Source: Neopusillimonas maritima (GTDB lineage Bacteria; Pseudomonadota; Gammaproteobacteria; Burkholderiales; Burkholderiaceae_B). From it: a stretch of 64,000 nucleotides of DNA. A model generated the notes under the pieces. That model was not told the origin of the DNA. It saw only the letters and a list, made by a program, of their open reading frames with translations, and made no database searches. Of this stretch, positions 42,141 to 51,168 are shown in pieces. The position numbers and the translations under genes were made by a program. Positions within the stretch are counted from its first letter, which is position 1. Every line of letters starts with the position of its first letter. Location: NCBI RefSeq assembly GCF_040930455.2, contig NZ_CP170494.1. One strand, written 5' to 3'.

Positions 42141-43694
42141 TTAAGGCGATGGCGGCGTAGAAGCCGCTTGCCCATCTTCACGATCAGCCAAATACCGCAA
42201 CTTGCGACGCAATTCACGCTCGCGGCGGCGCTCCTCGCGATAATCCTGTTTCACCCCCCTCCAGAGCGCGACCACCATCAGCACAATAACTAACGTAAAC
42301 GGAAGCGCAAATACAATCGTGGCCGTTTGTACCGCCTGAATGCCGCCGGCCAATAACAAACTAATTGCAATACCCGCCACCAGAACACCCCAAATAATTT
42401 TTACACGGGCGTGTGGATTAGGTTCGCCCCCAGTGCTCATCATGCCTAATACCAGTGTGGCGGAATCGCCCGAGGTCACGAAAAACACCAGTACCAGAAC
42501 GGTAGCGACAATGGACATTAACGTACCTAACGGCATGGCATCGAACATCACAAACAACGCCGTGGACACGTCGGCCTTGACCGCATCGGCCAACGGTACG
42601 GCATCCCAGATTTGCATGTGCAGCGCCGTACCGCCGAAAACTGAAAACCACAGAAAACCCGCCAATGTGGGCGCCAAAACCGTACCAAGCACAAATTCAC
42701 GAATCGTCCGACCCCGCGAAACCCGCGCAATAAACAAACCAACAAACGGCGACCAGGCTATCCACCAGGCCCAGTAAAAGATGGTCCAGCCACCGATCCA
42801 GCTATCGTCCATGAACGGGGTCGTTCGTAAACTCATGCGCACAAACTCGCTGGCGTAACTGCCCAGGGTGGTCGTAAAGGTATCGATTAACGAAACGGTT
42901 GGCCCAAGCAGAAAAACCGTGACCATTAAAAGAAAAGCCAGAATCAAATTAATGTTGGACAACCATTTAATGCCGCGTGTCACCCCTGTAACGGCAGAGG
43001 TTAAAAACAAAATGGTTGTGACCACAATAATCAAAACCTGGGACGTTACGCTAATGGGTACGCCCAACACATAGTGCAGCCCACTATTAATTTGCAGCGC
43101 CCCAATACCCAGCGAGGCCGCTACCCCAAAAGCCGTTGCAATAATGGCCAGCACATTCACCGCCAAACCCAAGTGAGGTGCCCACGACCATGGCAAAGAA
43201 CTGGTGGCCACACTGACCAGCGCTGGTTTATCGCGGCGGAAACAAAAAAAGGCAATGGCCAATGCCACCACGCTATATACAGCCCAGGGGTGCAGCCCCC
43301 AATGGAAAAAGCTGTAACGCATCGCCGCCGATGCAGCCGCCGGCGTTTCGGCTATAAACCCAGGAGGCGGCGAGCCATAATGGGAAATGGGTTCCGCCAC
43401 CCCCCAAAAGACAAGACCGATGCCCATTCCCGCCGCGAACAACATGGCGAACCAGCTATGAAGAGAAAACTCCGGATCTTCGTCTTCGGCCCCCAGTTTT
43501 AAATCGCCGTAACGACTGAACGCCAACAAACCGGCTACGACCACCAGCCCCAAAACAATCCACAAATAAAGCCAGCCAAACGTAACCGTTATAAAACCAA
43601 GAAGCTCGTCGAAAATGCTCCCGAGGGATTGCGGCGCAATGATCCCCCACATGACGATCAGCAGGATGACGCCGGCCGAAATAATAAGCTGCAT
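42141..43694 (-). CDS. BCCT-family transporter (betaine/carnitine/choline type)
   Basis: A 517-residue carrier with twelve helices. The glycine-rich GMGIGLVFWGVAEPISHYG and the tryptophan box WTIFYWAWWIAWSPFVGLFIARVSRGRT define the BCCT family. GMGIG (not the GMGTG or GMGAG type) resembles sodium-coupled BetP. The C-terminal tail is highly charged (REERRRERELRRKLRYLADRE begins near residue 480), like osmo-sensing tails. Substrate is a trimethylammonium-type or related solute, undecided. The porin gene follows in the same direction. Confidence 0.9.
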   Translation of the reverse strand: MQLIISAGVILLIVMWGIIAPQSLGSIFDELLGFITVTFGWLYLWIVLGLVVVAGLLAFSRYGDLKLGAEDEDPEFSLHSWFAMLFAAGMGIGLVFWGVAEPISHYGSPPPGFIAETPAAASAAMRYSFFHWGLHPWAVYSVVALAIAFFCFRRDKPALVSVATSSLPWSWAPHLGLAVNVLAIIATAFGVAASLGIGALQINSGLHYVLGVPISVTSQVLIIVVTTILFLTSAVTGVTRGIKWLSNINLILAFLLMVTVFLLGPTVSLIDTFTTTLGSYASEFVRMSLRTTPFMDDSWIGGWTIFYWAWWIAWSPFVGLFIARVSRGRTIREFVLGTVLAPTLAGFLWFSVFGGTALHMQIWDAVPLADAVKADVSTALFVMFDAMPLGTLMSIVATVLVLVFFVTSGDSATLVLGMMSTGGEPNPHARVKIIWGVLVAGIAISLLLAGGIQAVQTATIVFALPFTLVIVLMVVALWRGVKQDYREERRRERELRRKLRYLADREDGQAASTPPSP

Positions 43695-43746
43695 GCGTGT
43701 TCTCCTTTTGTTATATGCCGGACATTGTAAACAGGCCTCACTTGGA

Positions 43747-43792
43747 TTGACGATTTATGACAGATGAATTAAAATAAGAATGGTTCTCAGTT
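43747..43792 (+). promoter_or_regulatory. Sigma70 promoter with overlapping Fur box for the iron operon
   Basis: TTGACG (43747-43752), a 17-base spacer and TAAAAT (43770-43775) form a near-consensus promoter. TAAGAAT-G-GTTCTCA (43775-43789) immediately follows and matches a 7-1-7 Fur box of the Bordetella type (about 5 of 7 bases symmetric). Iron-loaded Fur would block transcription of the PepSY, small-protein and receptor genes (inference). Confidence 0.65.
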
Positions 43793-43833
43793 GTATTAGT
43801 AAACTGAACTCCCCCTTTCAACATAGGTTTTCC

Positions 43834-45006
43834 ATGACAACTGCCGCGTCGCTTAAAACCTGGTATTGGCTGCATAAGTGGTCCAGCCTCGTCTGTACCA
43901 TTTTCCTGCTCCTCATCTGCCTGACTGGGCTACCGCTGATATTTCATGAGGAAATTGAACATGCTTTCGAAGACGGCAAGCCTCACACCGTCGTTCCCGA
44001 AGGCACCCCCCGCGCCGCCATGGATGCCATTCACGCCAATGCCAAGGCACTGTACCCCGGCGAAGCACTGCAATATACCTACGTTGATGATCACGAACCC
44101 GTAGTCTGGGTCGGCATGGCCGACCCCGCAACGGCCTCCGACGCGAAAAGCCATCATTACATGCGTTTCGACGCCCATACCGCGGAACTGCTCTACGACG
44201 GGCCCAGCGTATTTGAAGAGCAATTCACATTCATGGGCGTCATGTACGCCCTGCACGTCGACTTGTTTGCGGGTCTGCCGGGTCAACTTTTCCTGGGTTT
44301 CATGGGGCTGTTGTTTGTACTTGCCACCGTATCGGGCGTTGTGCTTTACGGCCGCTTCATGAAGAAACTCGAGTTTGGTTCCGTTCGCGCCGATCGGTCA
44401 CGCCGAATCAAATGGCTCGATCTGCACAACCTTTTGGGTATTGTCACCGTCGTCTGGGTGACGGTTGTGGGGGTAACGGGCGTAATCAATGAGCTGGCTA
44501 CGCCCATGTTCCGCTATTGGCAGTCCACAGAAGTCGCCGCACTAATAGCGCCCTACCAGAACAAAACGCCCCCGGCGGAATATGTATCAGCCGACGCCGC
44601 CATGGCGGCGGCCACCCAGGCTTTGCCCGATAGCGAAGCAACCAGTTTTAGCCATCCCGGCAATATGTTCGCCACGCCGCATCATTACGTATTCTGGATG
44701 AAAGGATCAACACCCCTTACATCCCATTTATTCACACCCGTATTAGTCGACGCGACAACGGCTGAAGTAACCGCCATTGCTGAACCCCCTTGGTATCTGG
44801 TCATGCTGGAGCTATCCCGCCCCTTGCACTTTGGCGATTACGGCGGGCTACCACTCAAAATCATCTGGACTTTACTCGACCTGATCACCATTGTGGTGCT
44901 GGTAAGCGGCTTGTACTTGTGGGTTGCACGACGCAAAACCAATGATGCCCGCATCAGACAAATTGCCGATACGCTTACCCCCGCCTATTCAGCAACGAGG
45001 TCATGA
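43834..45006 (+). CDS. PepSY-associated TM protein (PiuB-like, iron-regulated)
   Basis: A 390-residue inner-membrane protein of the PepSY_TM family. An N-terminal helix (IFLLLICLTGLPLIF) precedes a PepSY-type periplasmic domain, with further helices at about 170-190, 210-230 and 345-370 (IIWTLLDLITIVVLVSGLYLWV). Such proteins accompany siderophore receptors and probably reduce or release siderophore-bound Fe(III). ATG 43834 is preferred: AGG lies 6 bases upstream and the first helix follows shortly. It overlaps the next gene by 4 bases and lies after the Fur box. Confidence 0.85.
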   Translation: MTTAASLKTWYWLHKWSSLVCTIFLLLICLTGLPLIFHEEIEHAFEDGKPHTVVPEGTPRAAMDAIHANAKALYPGEALQYTYVDDHEPVVWVGMADPATASDAKSHHYMRFDAHTAELLYDGPSVFEEQFTFMGVMYALHVDLFAGLPGQLFLGFMGLLFVLATVSGVVLYGRFMKKLEFGSVRADRSRRIKWLDLHNLLGIVTVVWVTVVGVTGVINELATPMFRYWQSTEVAALIAPYQNKTPPAEYVSADAAMAAATQALPDSEATSFSHPGNMFATPHHYVFWMKGSTPLTSHLFTPVLVDATTAEVTAIAEPPWYLVMLELSRPLHFGDYGGLPLKIIWTLLDLITIVVLVSGLYLWVARRKTNDARIRQIADTLTPAYSATRS

Positions 45007-45236
45007 TGTCATCCCAGCCCCTCTCCTCCACACAACCGCGCCCTCGTGTCCATGTCTGGCGCACCCCTGTTTTGTTGGGAATTCTTACCTGTTTCGGCCT
45101 GCTTTCCGCACTATTGGGAAGCGGCATCTGGAATGTGTTTAGCTGGATCGCAATGGCGATACCTCTGCTGGTTGGCGCAGGTTTCTGGATTTTCCCCAGA
45201 AACAAAACCCGAACCATCCAGCACCGACGCCAATAA
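45003..45236 (+). CDS. Small two-helix membrane protein of the iron operon
   Basis: A 77-residue protein with two hydrophobic helices (VLLGILTCFGLLSALLG and FSWIAMAIPLLVGAGFWIF) and a basic tail. I do not recognise the family. It is kept because its ATG overlaps the PepSY stop (ATGA), its length is fully coding, and small membrane proteins often lie between PepSY_TM and TonB receptor genes. It may assist iron release or the reductase (inference). Confidence 0.7.
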   Translation: MMSSQPLSSTQPRPRVHVWRTPVLLGILTCFGLLSALLGSGIWNVFSWIAMAIPLLVGAGFWIFPRNKTRTIQHRRQ

Positions 45237-45291
45237 AACTGCATCCGGGCTCGCTCACAAAAACAGTCACATACAACTCAGGGAGTTTTCC

Positions 45292-47442
45292 ATGTCCTCT
45301 TCGCACTACTGCGCAGATAAGGCCTCTGTGTGCCGCCTTTCCGCCTTTACACTCGCGCTGCTCAGCCTCGGCTCAACCGCCTGGGCCCAAACAACCAACA
45401 ACGCCGTCACCCAAACACGTACGCTGACACCCATTGTTGTTCAAGGCCAGGATGCTCAATCACCCTTGGGCCCGGTCGACGGCTATATTGCCACCCGTTC
45501 AATCAGCGCAACCAAAACAGACACACCTCTTATTGAAACGCCGCAATCGGTCACCGTTGTCACACAAGAGCAAATTGAAGACACGGGTGCACAAAGCCTT
45601 CAAGACGCGCTGAACTATGCGGCCGGGGTACGCACCGAAGCATACGGCGTCGACTCACGCTCCGACAATTTCCGTATTCGCGGCGCCTCGCCCTCCATTT
45701 ATCTGGACGGCCTGCGCACCAACTATAACTACTACACCAGTACAACCCGCACAGAACCCTACACGCTCGAACGCGTCGAGGTCTTGCGGGGCCCGTCATC
45801 CATGCTGTATGGCCAGGGCAGCACAGCCGGCGTCATTAATATGGTTAGCAAACGGCCACAGGAAGAGGCACATCACGAAATTGGCATTTCCTATGGTTCG
45901 CATAACCGCCGTCAAATACAGGCAGACCTAACCGGTGCAATCGATGAAGACGGAAAGTGGCTGTATCGTCTGGTTGCACTCAAGCGCAAGTCCAACACGC
46001 AAGTCGATTACGTGCGGGACGACCGTTGGGTACTGGCACCGTCATTAACCTGGCGGCCCAGCGCCTCAACCTCGCTCACCCTGCTGGCGCTATTACAGGA
46101 AGATAAATCAGGCTCAACCTCCCAGTTCTTCCCTTGGGAAGGGGTGGCTACCTACAATCCAAACGGCCAACTACCCACCAACCGCTTCATTGGTGACCCC
46201 GACTGGGATCGCTATAACTCGAAGCGCCGTGCCATTGGCTGGGAGTTCGAACACAAGTTCAACGATAACTGGACTGTTCGTCAAAACACCCGCTTCTCGA
46301 AGAATGAAGTGGATTACCGCTCGCTCTATGGCGACAGCTTCACACTGCCCGGCGGCTGGGCCGGCGACCCGATCAACAAACGCATGCTGGGGCGCATTGC
46401 CTATGGCTCCATCAAGAATGTGTTCATGGCCTCGGCCGACCAGCACCTGGAAGGCAAGTTTGACACCGGCGCGCTGAAACACCACGTTTTACTAGGCTTT
46501 GACGCCACCTACGGTCGTGAAGAAGAGCGCTCAGCTTATGATGCGCCGAACTACAACGGTGGCACCGTACCGCTGATCGACGCCTATAATCCGGTTTATC
46601 CCGCCTACACCCCACCCTCGTTCTCTGAGCTTCCCACCATTCGCCAACGCGATATCGGTTTCTACGTGCAAGATCAGATGCGCTATCAGAACTGGATTTT
46701 CGTAGCGGGCCTGCGTTACGACCGCTCCACTAACGCGCCCGATGGCGGGCAGGATCAAACATCCACCGCGTGGACCAATCGCTTCGGCATCATGTACGCC
46801 TTCGAAAATGGCGTTTCGCCCTATGTCAGTTACAGCGAATCATTCACTCCGGTGTTAGGCCGCACCTCGGCCGGCTCTCCCTATGTACCGTTGCGTGGCA
46901 AACAAATTGAAGCCGGCTTGAAATACGAGTCGTTCGACGGCAACATTCTTGTCAACACGGCGGTCTACAACCTGAAAGAAGAAAATCGCCTGGTCAGTGA
47001 CCCGGCCAACCCGACTCAAAACATTCAAGCCGGCAAAACAACCAACCGTGGTTTTGAAATTGAAGTGAAAGCGAAAGTGACCCGCAAGCTTAATGTGCTG
47101 GCCAACTACAACTACACCGATGTCGACGAACAACTGGAAGCATTGCCGCGCCATCAGGCGGCCTTGTGGGGCAAATACCAAATTACCGGTGAAGAGCAAA
47201 ATGGGCTTTCCGCCGGTGCCGGGGTACGTTGGTTCGGCGCCTTCACCGACGGCAACGCACCCCGCACGCCCAGCGTAACCCTGGTCGATGCCATGATCGC
47301 CTACGAAACACCCGATTGGCGCCTGGCACTGAATGCCAACAATATTTTCGACAAGGTTTACGTCAGTACATGCCTGTCGCGCGGTGACTGCTGGTATGGC
47401 GCGCGCCGCAGTATTGTTGCCTCAGCCACCTATAAGTTTTAA
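45292..47442 (+). CDS. TonB-dependent siderophore receptor
   Basis: A 716-residue outer-membrane receptor. Signal peptide (FTLALLSLGSTAWA|QT), TonB box TPIVVQG, plug domain (SVTVVTQEQIEDTGAQSLQDAL, VEVLRGPSSMLYGQGSTAGVINMVSKRP) and a 22-strand barrel with C-terminal Phe (ASATYKF). No STN signalling extension, so no sigma-factor cascade is expected. ATG 45292 is chosen because GGGAG is 7 bases upstream and the signal peptide follows; a longer frame would overlap the small membrane gene. The pattern fits ferric-siderophore receptors such as FhuA-like types; the siderophore is unknown. Confidence 0.92.
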   Translation: MSSSHYCADKASVCRLSAFTLALLSLGSTAWAQTTNNAVTQTRTLTPIVVQGQDAQSPLGPVDGYIATRSISATKTDTPLIETPQSVTVVTQEQIEDTGAQSLQDALNYAAGVRTEAYGVDSRSDNFRIRGASPSIYLDGLRTNYNYYTSTTRTEPYTLERVEVLRGPSSMLYGQGSTAGVINMVSKRPQEEAHHEIGISYGSHNRRQIQADLTGAIDEDGKWLYRLVALKRKSNTQVDYVRDDRWVLAPSLTWRPSASTSLTLLALLQEDKSGSTSQFFPWEGVATYNPNGQLPTNRFIGDPDWDRYNSKRRAIGWEFEHKFNDNWTVRQNTRFSKNEVDYRSLYGDSFTLPGGWAGDPINKRMLGRIAYGSIKNVFMASADQHLEGKFDTGALKHHVLLGFDATYGREEERSAYDAPNYNGGTVPLIDAYNPVYPAYTPPSFSELPTIRQRDIGFYVQDQMRYQNWIFVAGLRYDRSTNAPDGGQDQTSTAWTNRFGIMYAFENGVSPYVSYSESFTPVLGRTSAGSPYVPLRGKQIEAGLKYESFDGNILVNTAVYNLKEENRLVSDPANPTQNIQAGKTTNRGFEIEVKAKVTRKLNVLANYNYTDVDEQLEALPRHQAALWGKYQITGEEQNGLSAGAGVRWFGAFTDGNAPRTPSVTLVDAMIAYETPDWRLALNANNIFDKVYVSTCLSRGDCWYGARRSIVASATYKF

Positions 47443-47459
47443 GCTGACCTTTCGCCGAT

Positions 47460-47510
47460 GGGTGGGAAGCTGCCTTCCCACCCTTGCAGCGCCGCCTTCA
47501 GCGGCGTTTT
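47460..47510 (+). terminator. Tandem hairpins ending in a Rho-independent terminator
   Basis: The first hairpin has ten-base arms GGGTGGGAAG and CTTCCCACCC around CTGC. The second (47490-47506) pairs CGCCGC with GCGGCG around CTTCA and is followed by TTTT, a standard Rho-independent terminator. It closes the iron operon 18 bases after the receptor stop. Confidence 0.75.
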
Positions 47511-47534
47511 GTATTTCAACATATCGGGTTTGTT

Positions 47535-48224
47535 ATGCGCACACGTTTCCATTCCTGGCTATTTGGTTTAATACTCGCAATGAGCAGCTTGTTTCCCACC
47601 TACGCTATCGCCAACGCATTACCTGCCGGTTTCACTTATCTGGAAGTAGCCATTCCAGAGATCAAGATCAACTTGATGTACACCGGCAGCGATAACTTTC
47701 TGGGGCGCCCGGTTAACGGATATGAGGACGCGCGCGCCGTCCTCACCAAATCGGCTGCACAAGCGTTAAAGCAAGCACAAGATAGCCTGAAACCTTTTGG
47801 GCTCGGTTTATTGGTTTACGATGCCTATCGCCCCCAACGCGCAGTCGACGATTTCATTGCCTGGTCTCGCACCGATGACAATAAAATGCGCGAAAATTAT
47901 TACCCCGATGTTTCCAAGCCCGACCTATTCAAAGAAGGCTATATTGCCGCTAAATCAGGACACAGCCGCGGCAGCACGGTCGACCTGACCCTATGCGACC
48001 TGAACACCGGAACGCCACTGGACATGGGCACACGCATAGACTTTCTTGGCAAGGAATCCTGGCCCGACTATGCCGGCATAACAGCCCAACAACGCGCGAA
48101 CCGGTTGTTGTTAAGAAGAATCATGATGGAGCACGGTTTCATGCCGCTGCAACAGGAGTGGTGGCATTTCACCCTGGAAAACGAACCTTTCCCAGAAACT
48201 TATTTTGATTTTGTGGCCCGATAA
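47535..48224 (+). CDS. Exported D-alanyl-D-alanine dipeptidase (VanX/DdpX-like)
   Basis: A 229-residue zinc dipeptidase. A signal peptide (LFGLILAMSSLFPTYAIANA) precedes the VanX domain. The catalytic residues are visible: R99 in YDAYRP, the SGHSRGSTVD motif with zinc ligands H143 and D150, and E208-H211 in EWWHF (general base and third ligand). It would cleave D-Ala-D-Ala in the periplasm; in Gram-negatives this usually recycles or scavenges peptidoglycan dipeptide and does not confer vancomycin resistance. ATG 47535 follows the terminator; a frame reading back into the hairpin is rejected. Confidence 0.88.
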   Translation: MRTRFHSWLFGLILAMSSLFPTYAIANALPAGFTYLEVAIPEIKINLMYTGSDNFLGRPVNGYEDARAVLTKSAAQALKQAQDSLKPFGLGLLVYDAYRPQRAVDDFIAWSRTDDNKMRENYYPDVSKPDLFKEGYIAAKSGHSRGSTVDLTLCDLNTGTPLDMGTRIDFLGKESWPDYAGITAQQRANRLLLRRIMMEHGFMPLQQEWWHFTLENEPFPETYFDFVAR

Positions 48225-48236
48225 GAACCAACGTAC

Positions 48237-49613
48237 TCAAGCCATACACACCCGATTACGGCCGGCTTCTTTAGCCTCATACAAAGCGTTATCGGCTTCG
48301 CGCAGCAGATAGCTGTAATCGGGATGGCCCGAATACACTGCACACCCGATACTCACGGTTAACTTCAACGCATCAGTTTGAGGCAACTCAAACTGATGCG
48401 TCTCTACGGCTACGCGAAGGGCCTCACTGAGCTCCAACGCCTGGTGCCGCCCCACATCAACCAAAAGCACCAGAAACTCTTCACCCCCCATTCTGAACAG
48501 AAAGTCTCCGCCGCGACATTGTTTCTGCAAAAGGGCGGCCACCTGCTGCACAACCACATCACCCGCTTCATGACCATAACGGTCATTAATACGTTTAAAG
48601 TAGTCAATATCAACCGACACAACAGCAAATTCCCGCCCTTGATTGCGACACAGGTCGATCTCGCGAGACAACACCGTTGGCAGAAATTTTCGGTTTAACA
48701 AATGAGTGAGAACATCTTTACCCGACTCAAGCTCCAGGCTCTTTTCAAACAAGCTTGACAGCTGCAGCAACAAATTCTGTGCATGTGTTTTAAGCACACG
48801 CAATTGCTCAGCCCGCAACGACAGATCATGTGCGCTACGTTCAATGCGCTGCAAACAAACAGTATCAACCTCTTCAATAACCTGCTCTATTACTGCACAC
48901 TCGGTCACGCCCTGAAAGGCGTGCGACCCTTTGTGCCTGAACCACAGGCCAAACTCCGATTCCCGAATTCGCGGCAAGCGGGTGTCGGTTAGGCCGCCCA
49001 ACGCCGCCTGAAACATCGCCTCACTTTCCCAGTTCAATAGCGCGGCCTTTTGTTTCTCTTTCTCGGTCGACAAATTTTCAGTAATTGAAAACAAACGATA
49101 TGCTTCGCAGGACTTGGCCTGACGTTCAACATTCAAGGTATACGCTTCGCTCATCACCTCCATGGCCAGATCAACACGGGAACAAAACAACCGTATCGAA
49201 AAATGTCGCTGTTGTTGCGCGATATCGACGGCGTTATCCACCAACGCAGCGTAGCGACTTTTAAGGCAACGCGCGCCTTTCAACACAACCGATACCGGAA
49301 TATCGAGACGCGCATGAATCGCGCCAATCTTACGTTGATGTGTGTATAAAGCATGAATTTCGGCAGGCGTTTTGGCTGCATTCAAATCAATCAGCCATTG
49401 CATCATTGAGCGATGCAAACGTTGTTTGACTTTATCGTGAGTCAGAAACTGGCCCGCCTCAACATCATCGAGCATAGTTTGATAAAAGTGATCGGCCAAT
49501 AATGACGCGTGGTGCGCCACCTGTTCAGCCGTCACGTACTCAACGACAGGCTCAACCCCTTCATGAAGCGCCTCCCATTCGCGCTCGAAACGATTGTCAA
49601 CCAGGCCATCCAT
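48237..49613 (-). CDS. Globin-coupled diguanylate cyclase (DosC/BpeGReg-like)
   Basis: A 458-residue oxygen-sensing cyclase. The sensor globin (about residues 1-160) has the proximal haem His100 in IGAIHARLDIP and a distal Tyr44 in DHFYQTM, matching H99 and Y43 of Bordetella BpeGReg. A helical linker is followed by a GGDEF domain with active site GGEEF (376-380) and the inhibitory I-site RGGD (367-370). It should make c-di-GMP when O2 is bound, with product inhibition. It starts 48 bases after glutamate decarboxylase on the same strand, so the two may be co-transcribed. Confidence 0.92.
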   Translation of the reverse strand: MDGLVDNRFEREWEALHEGVEPVVEYVTAEQVAHHASLLADHFYQTMLDDVEAGQFLTHDKVKQRLHRSMMQWLIDLNAAKTPAEIHALYTHQRKIGAIHARLDIPVSVVLKGARCLKSRYAALVDNAVDIAQQQRHFSIRLFCSRVDLAMEVMSEAYTLNVERQAKSCEAYRLFSITENLSTEKEKQKAALLNWESEAMFQAALGGLTDTRLPRIRESEFGLWFRHKGSHAFQGVTECAVIEQVIEEVDTVCLQRIERSAHDLSLRAEQLRVLKTHAQNLLLQLSSLFEKSLELESGKDVLTHLLNRKFLPTVLSREIDLCRNQGREFAVVSVDIDYFKRINDRYGHEAGDVVVQQVAALLQKQCRGGDFLFRMGGEEFLVLLVDVGRHQALELSEALRVAVETHQFELPQTDALKLTVSIGCAVYSGHPDYSYLLREADNALYEAKEAGRNRVCMA

Positions 49614-49661
49614 ATGCTCAAAAACTCACTCGAAGAACCACCAAATTTTCAGACGCTAAGT

Positions 49662-51062
49662 TTAATGATGAAAGCCGCCCGCCTCACCCGCACTCATCGG
49701 TACGTCAACTGGGTGCTTCTCGAAATACTCAAGACTGCGTTTCATATCATCGACCAAAAGACTAACCAAATCACGGCTGACCCCGTGCCGCACCAGCACC
49801 CGCTGTATCACCAAATCGGTTCTGTTCGCCGGCATGGAATACGCCGGCACCTGCCAGCCGCGACTGCGCAGCCGATCGGCGAAGTCGTACAAGGTATAAC
49901 CACGCGACTGCGCATCGTCTTTCAGTGTCCAGCACACAGCCGGCAAGCCGCGCTTCATGTCGCCGTCGAACAGCACTTTGAAAGGCCCCAGCTTGTCGAT
50001 TTCCTGCGCCAGATACTGCGCGGCTTCATAACACGCCGTTTGAATCTTGCGGTATCCCTCGACACCAAGACGCAAGAAGTTGTAATACTGCGCCACGATT
50101 TGCCCGCCGGGGCGTGAAAAATTCAGCGCAAAAGTAGGCATATTGCCGCCCAGGTAGTTAACGTCGAAAATCAACTCCCGAGGTAAGCTTTCTGCATCAC
50201 GCCATACGATCCAGCCCACTCCCAGTGGCGACAGACCGAACTTATGGCCCGAAGCATTAATGGAGTGCACGCGGGGCAAACGGAAATCCCATTTCAGCTC
50301 GGGCGCGCAAAAAGGCGCCAGAAAACCACCGCTGGCCCCATCAACGTGCATGGGAATATCGAGCCCGGTTTGCGCCTGCAATTGATCCAGCGCCTGGCTA
50401 ATGGCTTCAACCGGCTCGTAATCGCAGGTAAATGTGACGCCCAGCGTAGGCACGACCCCAATCGTGTTTTCATCAACGCGCTTTATCACCTCTTCCGGAG
50501 ACAAAATCAAACGGTCTCCCTCCAACGGCACTTCCCGAAGCTCAACATCGAAATAACGTGCAAACTTATGCCAGCATATTTGCACTGGACCACAAATAAG
50601 GTTCGGCTTGTCGGTTGGCTTTCCTTGCGCCTGCATTTTCTTGCGCCATTGCCATTTCAACGCGAGCCCTCCCAGCATTGCCGCTTCAGACGAACCGGTT
50701 GTGGAGCAACCCAACGTATTCTCCGCCGCAGGGGAATGCCATAAATCAGCCAGCATGTGCACACAGCGGGCCTCTATTTCGGCCGTTTGCGGGTACTCAT
50801 CCTTGTCGATCATGTTTTTATCGATGCATTCGTCCATAAGACGATGCACCTCGTCTTCAACCCAGGTTTGGCAGAATGTCGCCAGGTTCTGGCGTGAATT
50901 CCCGTCGAGCATCAGTTCATCGTGAACCACTTGATACACATGCCGGGGATCCTGCTCTATTTTCGGGAAACGATACTTGGGCATACTCACCGACAAGTCG
51001 GTTGAAGCATAAACATCGTCGAGCAAACGGTCGCGAATTTTGTTCCGGGGATGAAGAGGCAT
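49662..51062 (-). CDS. gadB: Glutamate decarboxylase
   Basis: A 466-residue PLP enzyme, identical in length to E. coli GadB. The cofactor lysine is K274 in INASGHKFGLSPLGVGW, with DGASGGF near 241-247 and TTGSSEAAML at 121. The last two residues are His-His (465-466), where E. coli GadB His465 blocks the active site at neutral pH, so pH gating is plausible. It converts glutamate to GABA and consumes a proton. No gadC-type antiporter is adjacent. AGG lies before ATG 51062. It precedes the globin-coupled cyclase gene on the same strand. Confidence 0.93.
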   Translation of the reverse strand: MPLHPRNKIRDRLLDDVYASTDLSVSMPKYRFPKIEQDPRHVYQVVHDELMLDGNSRQNLATFCQTWVEDEVHRLMDECIDKNMIDKDEYPQTAEIEARCVHMLADLWHSPAAENTLGCSTTGSSEAAMLGGLALKWQWRKKMQAQGKPTDKPNLICGPVQICWHKFARYFDVELREVPLEGDRLILSPEEVIKRVDENTIGVVPTLGVTFTCDYEPVEAISQALDQLQAQTGLDIPMHVDGASGGFLAPFCAPELKWDFRLPRVHSINASGHKFGLSPLGVGWIVWRDAESLPRELIFDVNYLGGNMPTFALNFSRPGGQIVAQYYNFLRLGVEGYRKIQTACYEAAQYLAQEIDKLGPFKVLFDGDMKRGLPAVCWTLKDDAQSRGYTLYDFADRLRSRGWQVPAYSMPANRTDLVIQRVLVRHGVSRDLVSLLVDDMKRSLEYFEKHPVDVPMSAGEAGGFHH

Positions 51063-51168
51063 GGCTTAACCTGAATTATGTTGTACGGGGAAAGGATCAG
51101 TGTCAAAATCAAACACGGGGATAACCACATGTTAACGGAAAGCGCTCCCTTTCTACAGCAAGGATTCC

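Noticed and set aside
45046..45291. Longer receptor frame starting at 45046
   Set aside because: It overlaps the small membrane protein gene; ATG 45292 has a GGGAG ribosome site and a proper signal peptide.
47535..48224. Vancomycin-resistance gene
   Set aside because: The product is an exported VanX-like dipeptidase in a Gram-negative context without vanH/vanA; a peptidoglycan turnover role is more likely.
49509..50117. 202-codon open frame across the gadB/cyclase junction on the plus strand
   Set aside because: It covers two well-supported genes on the other strand and has no domain.
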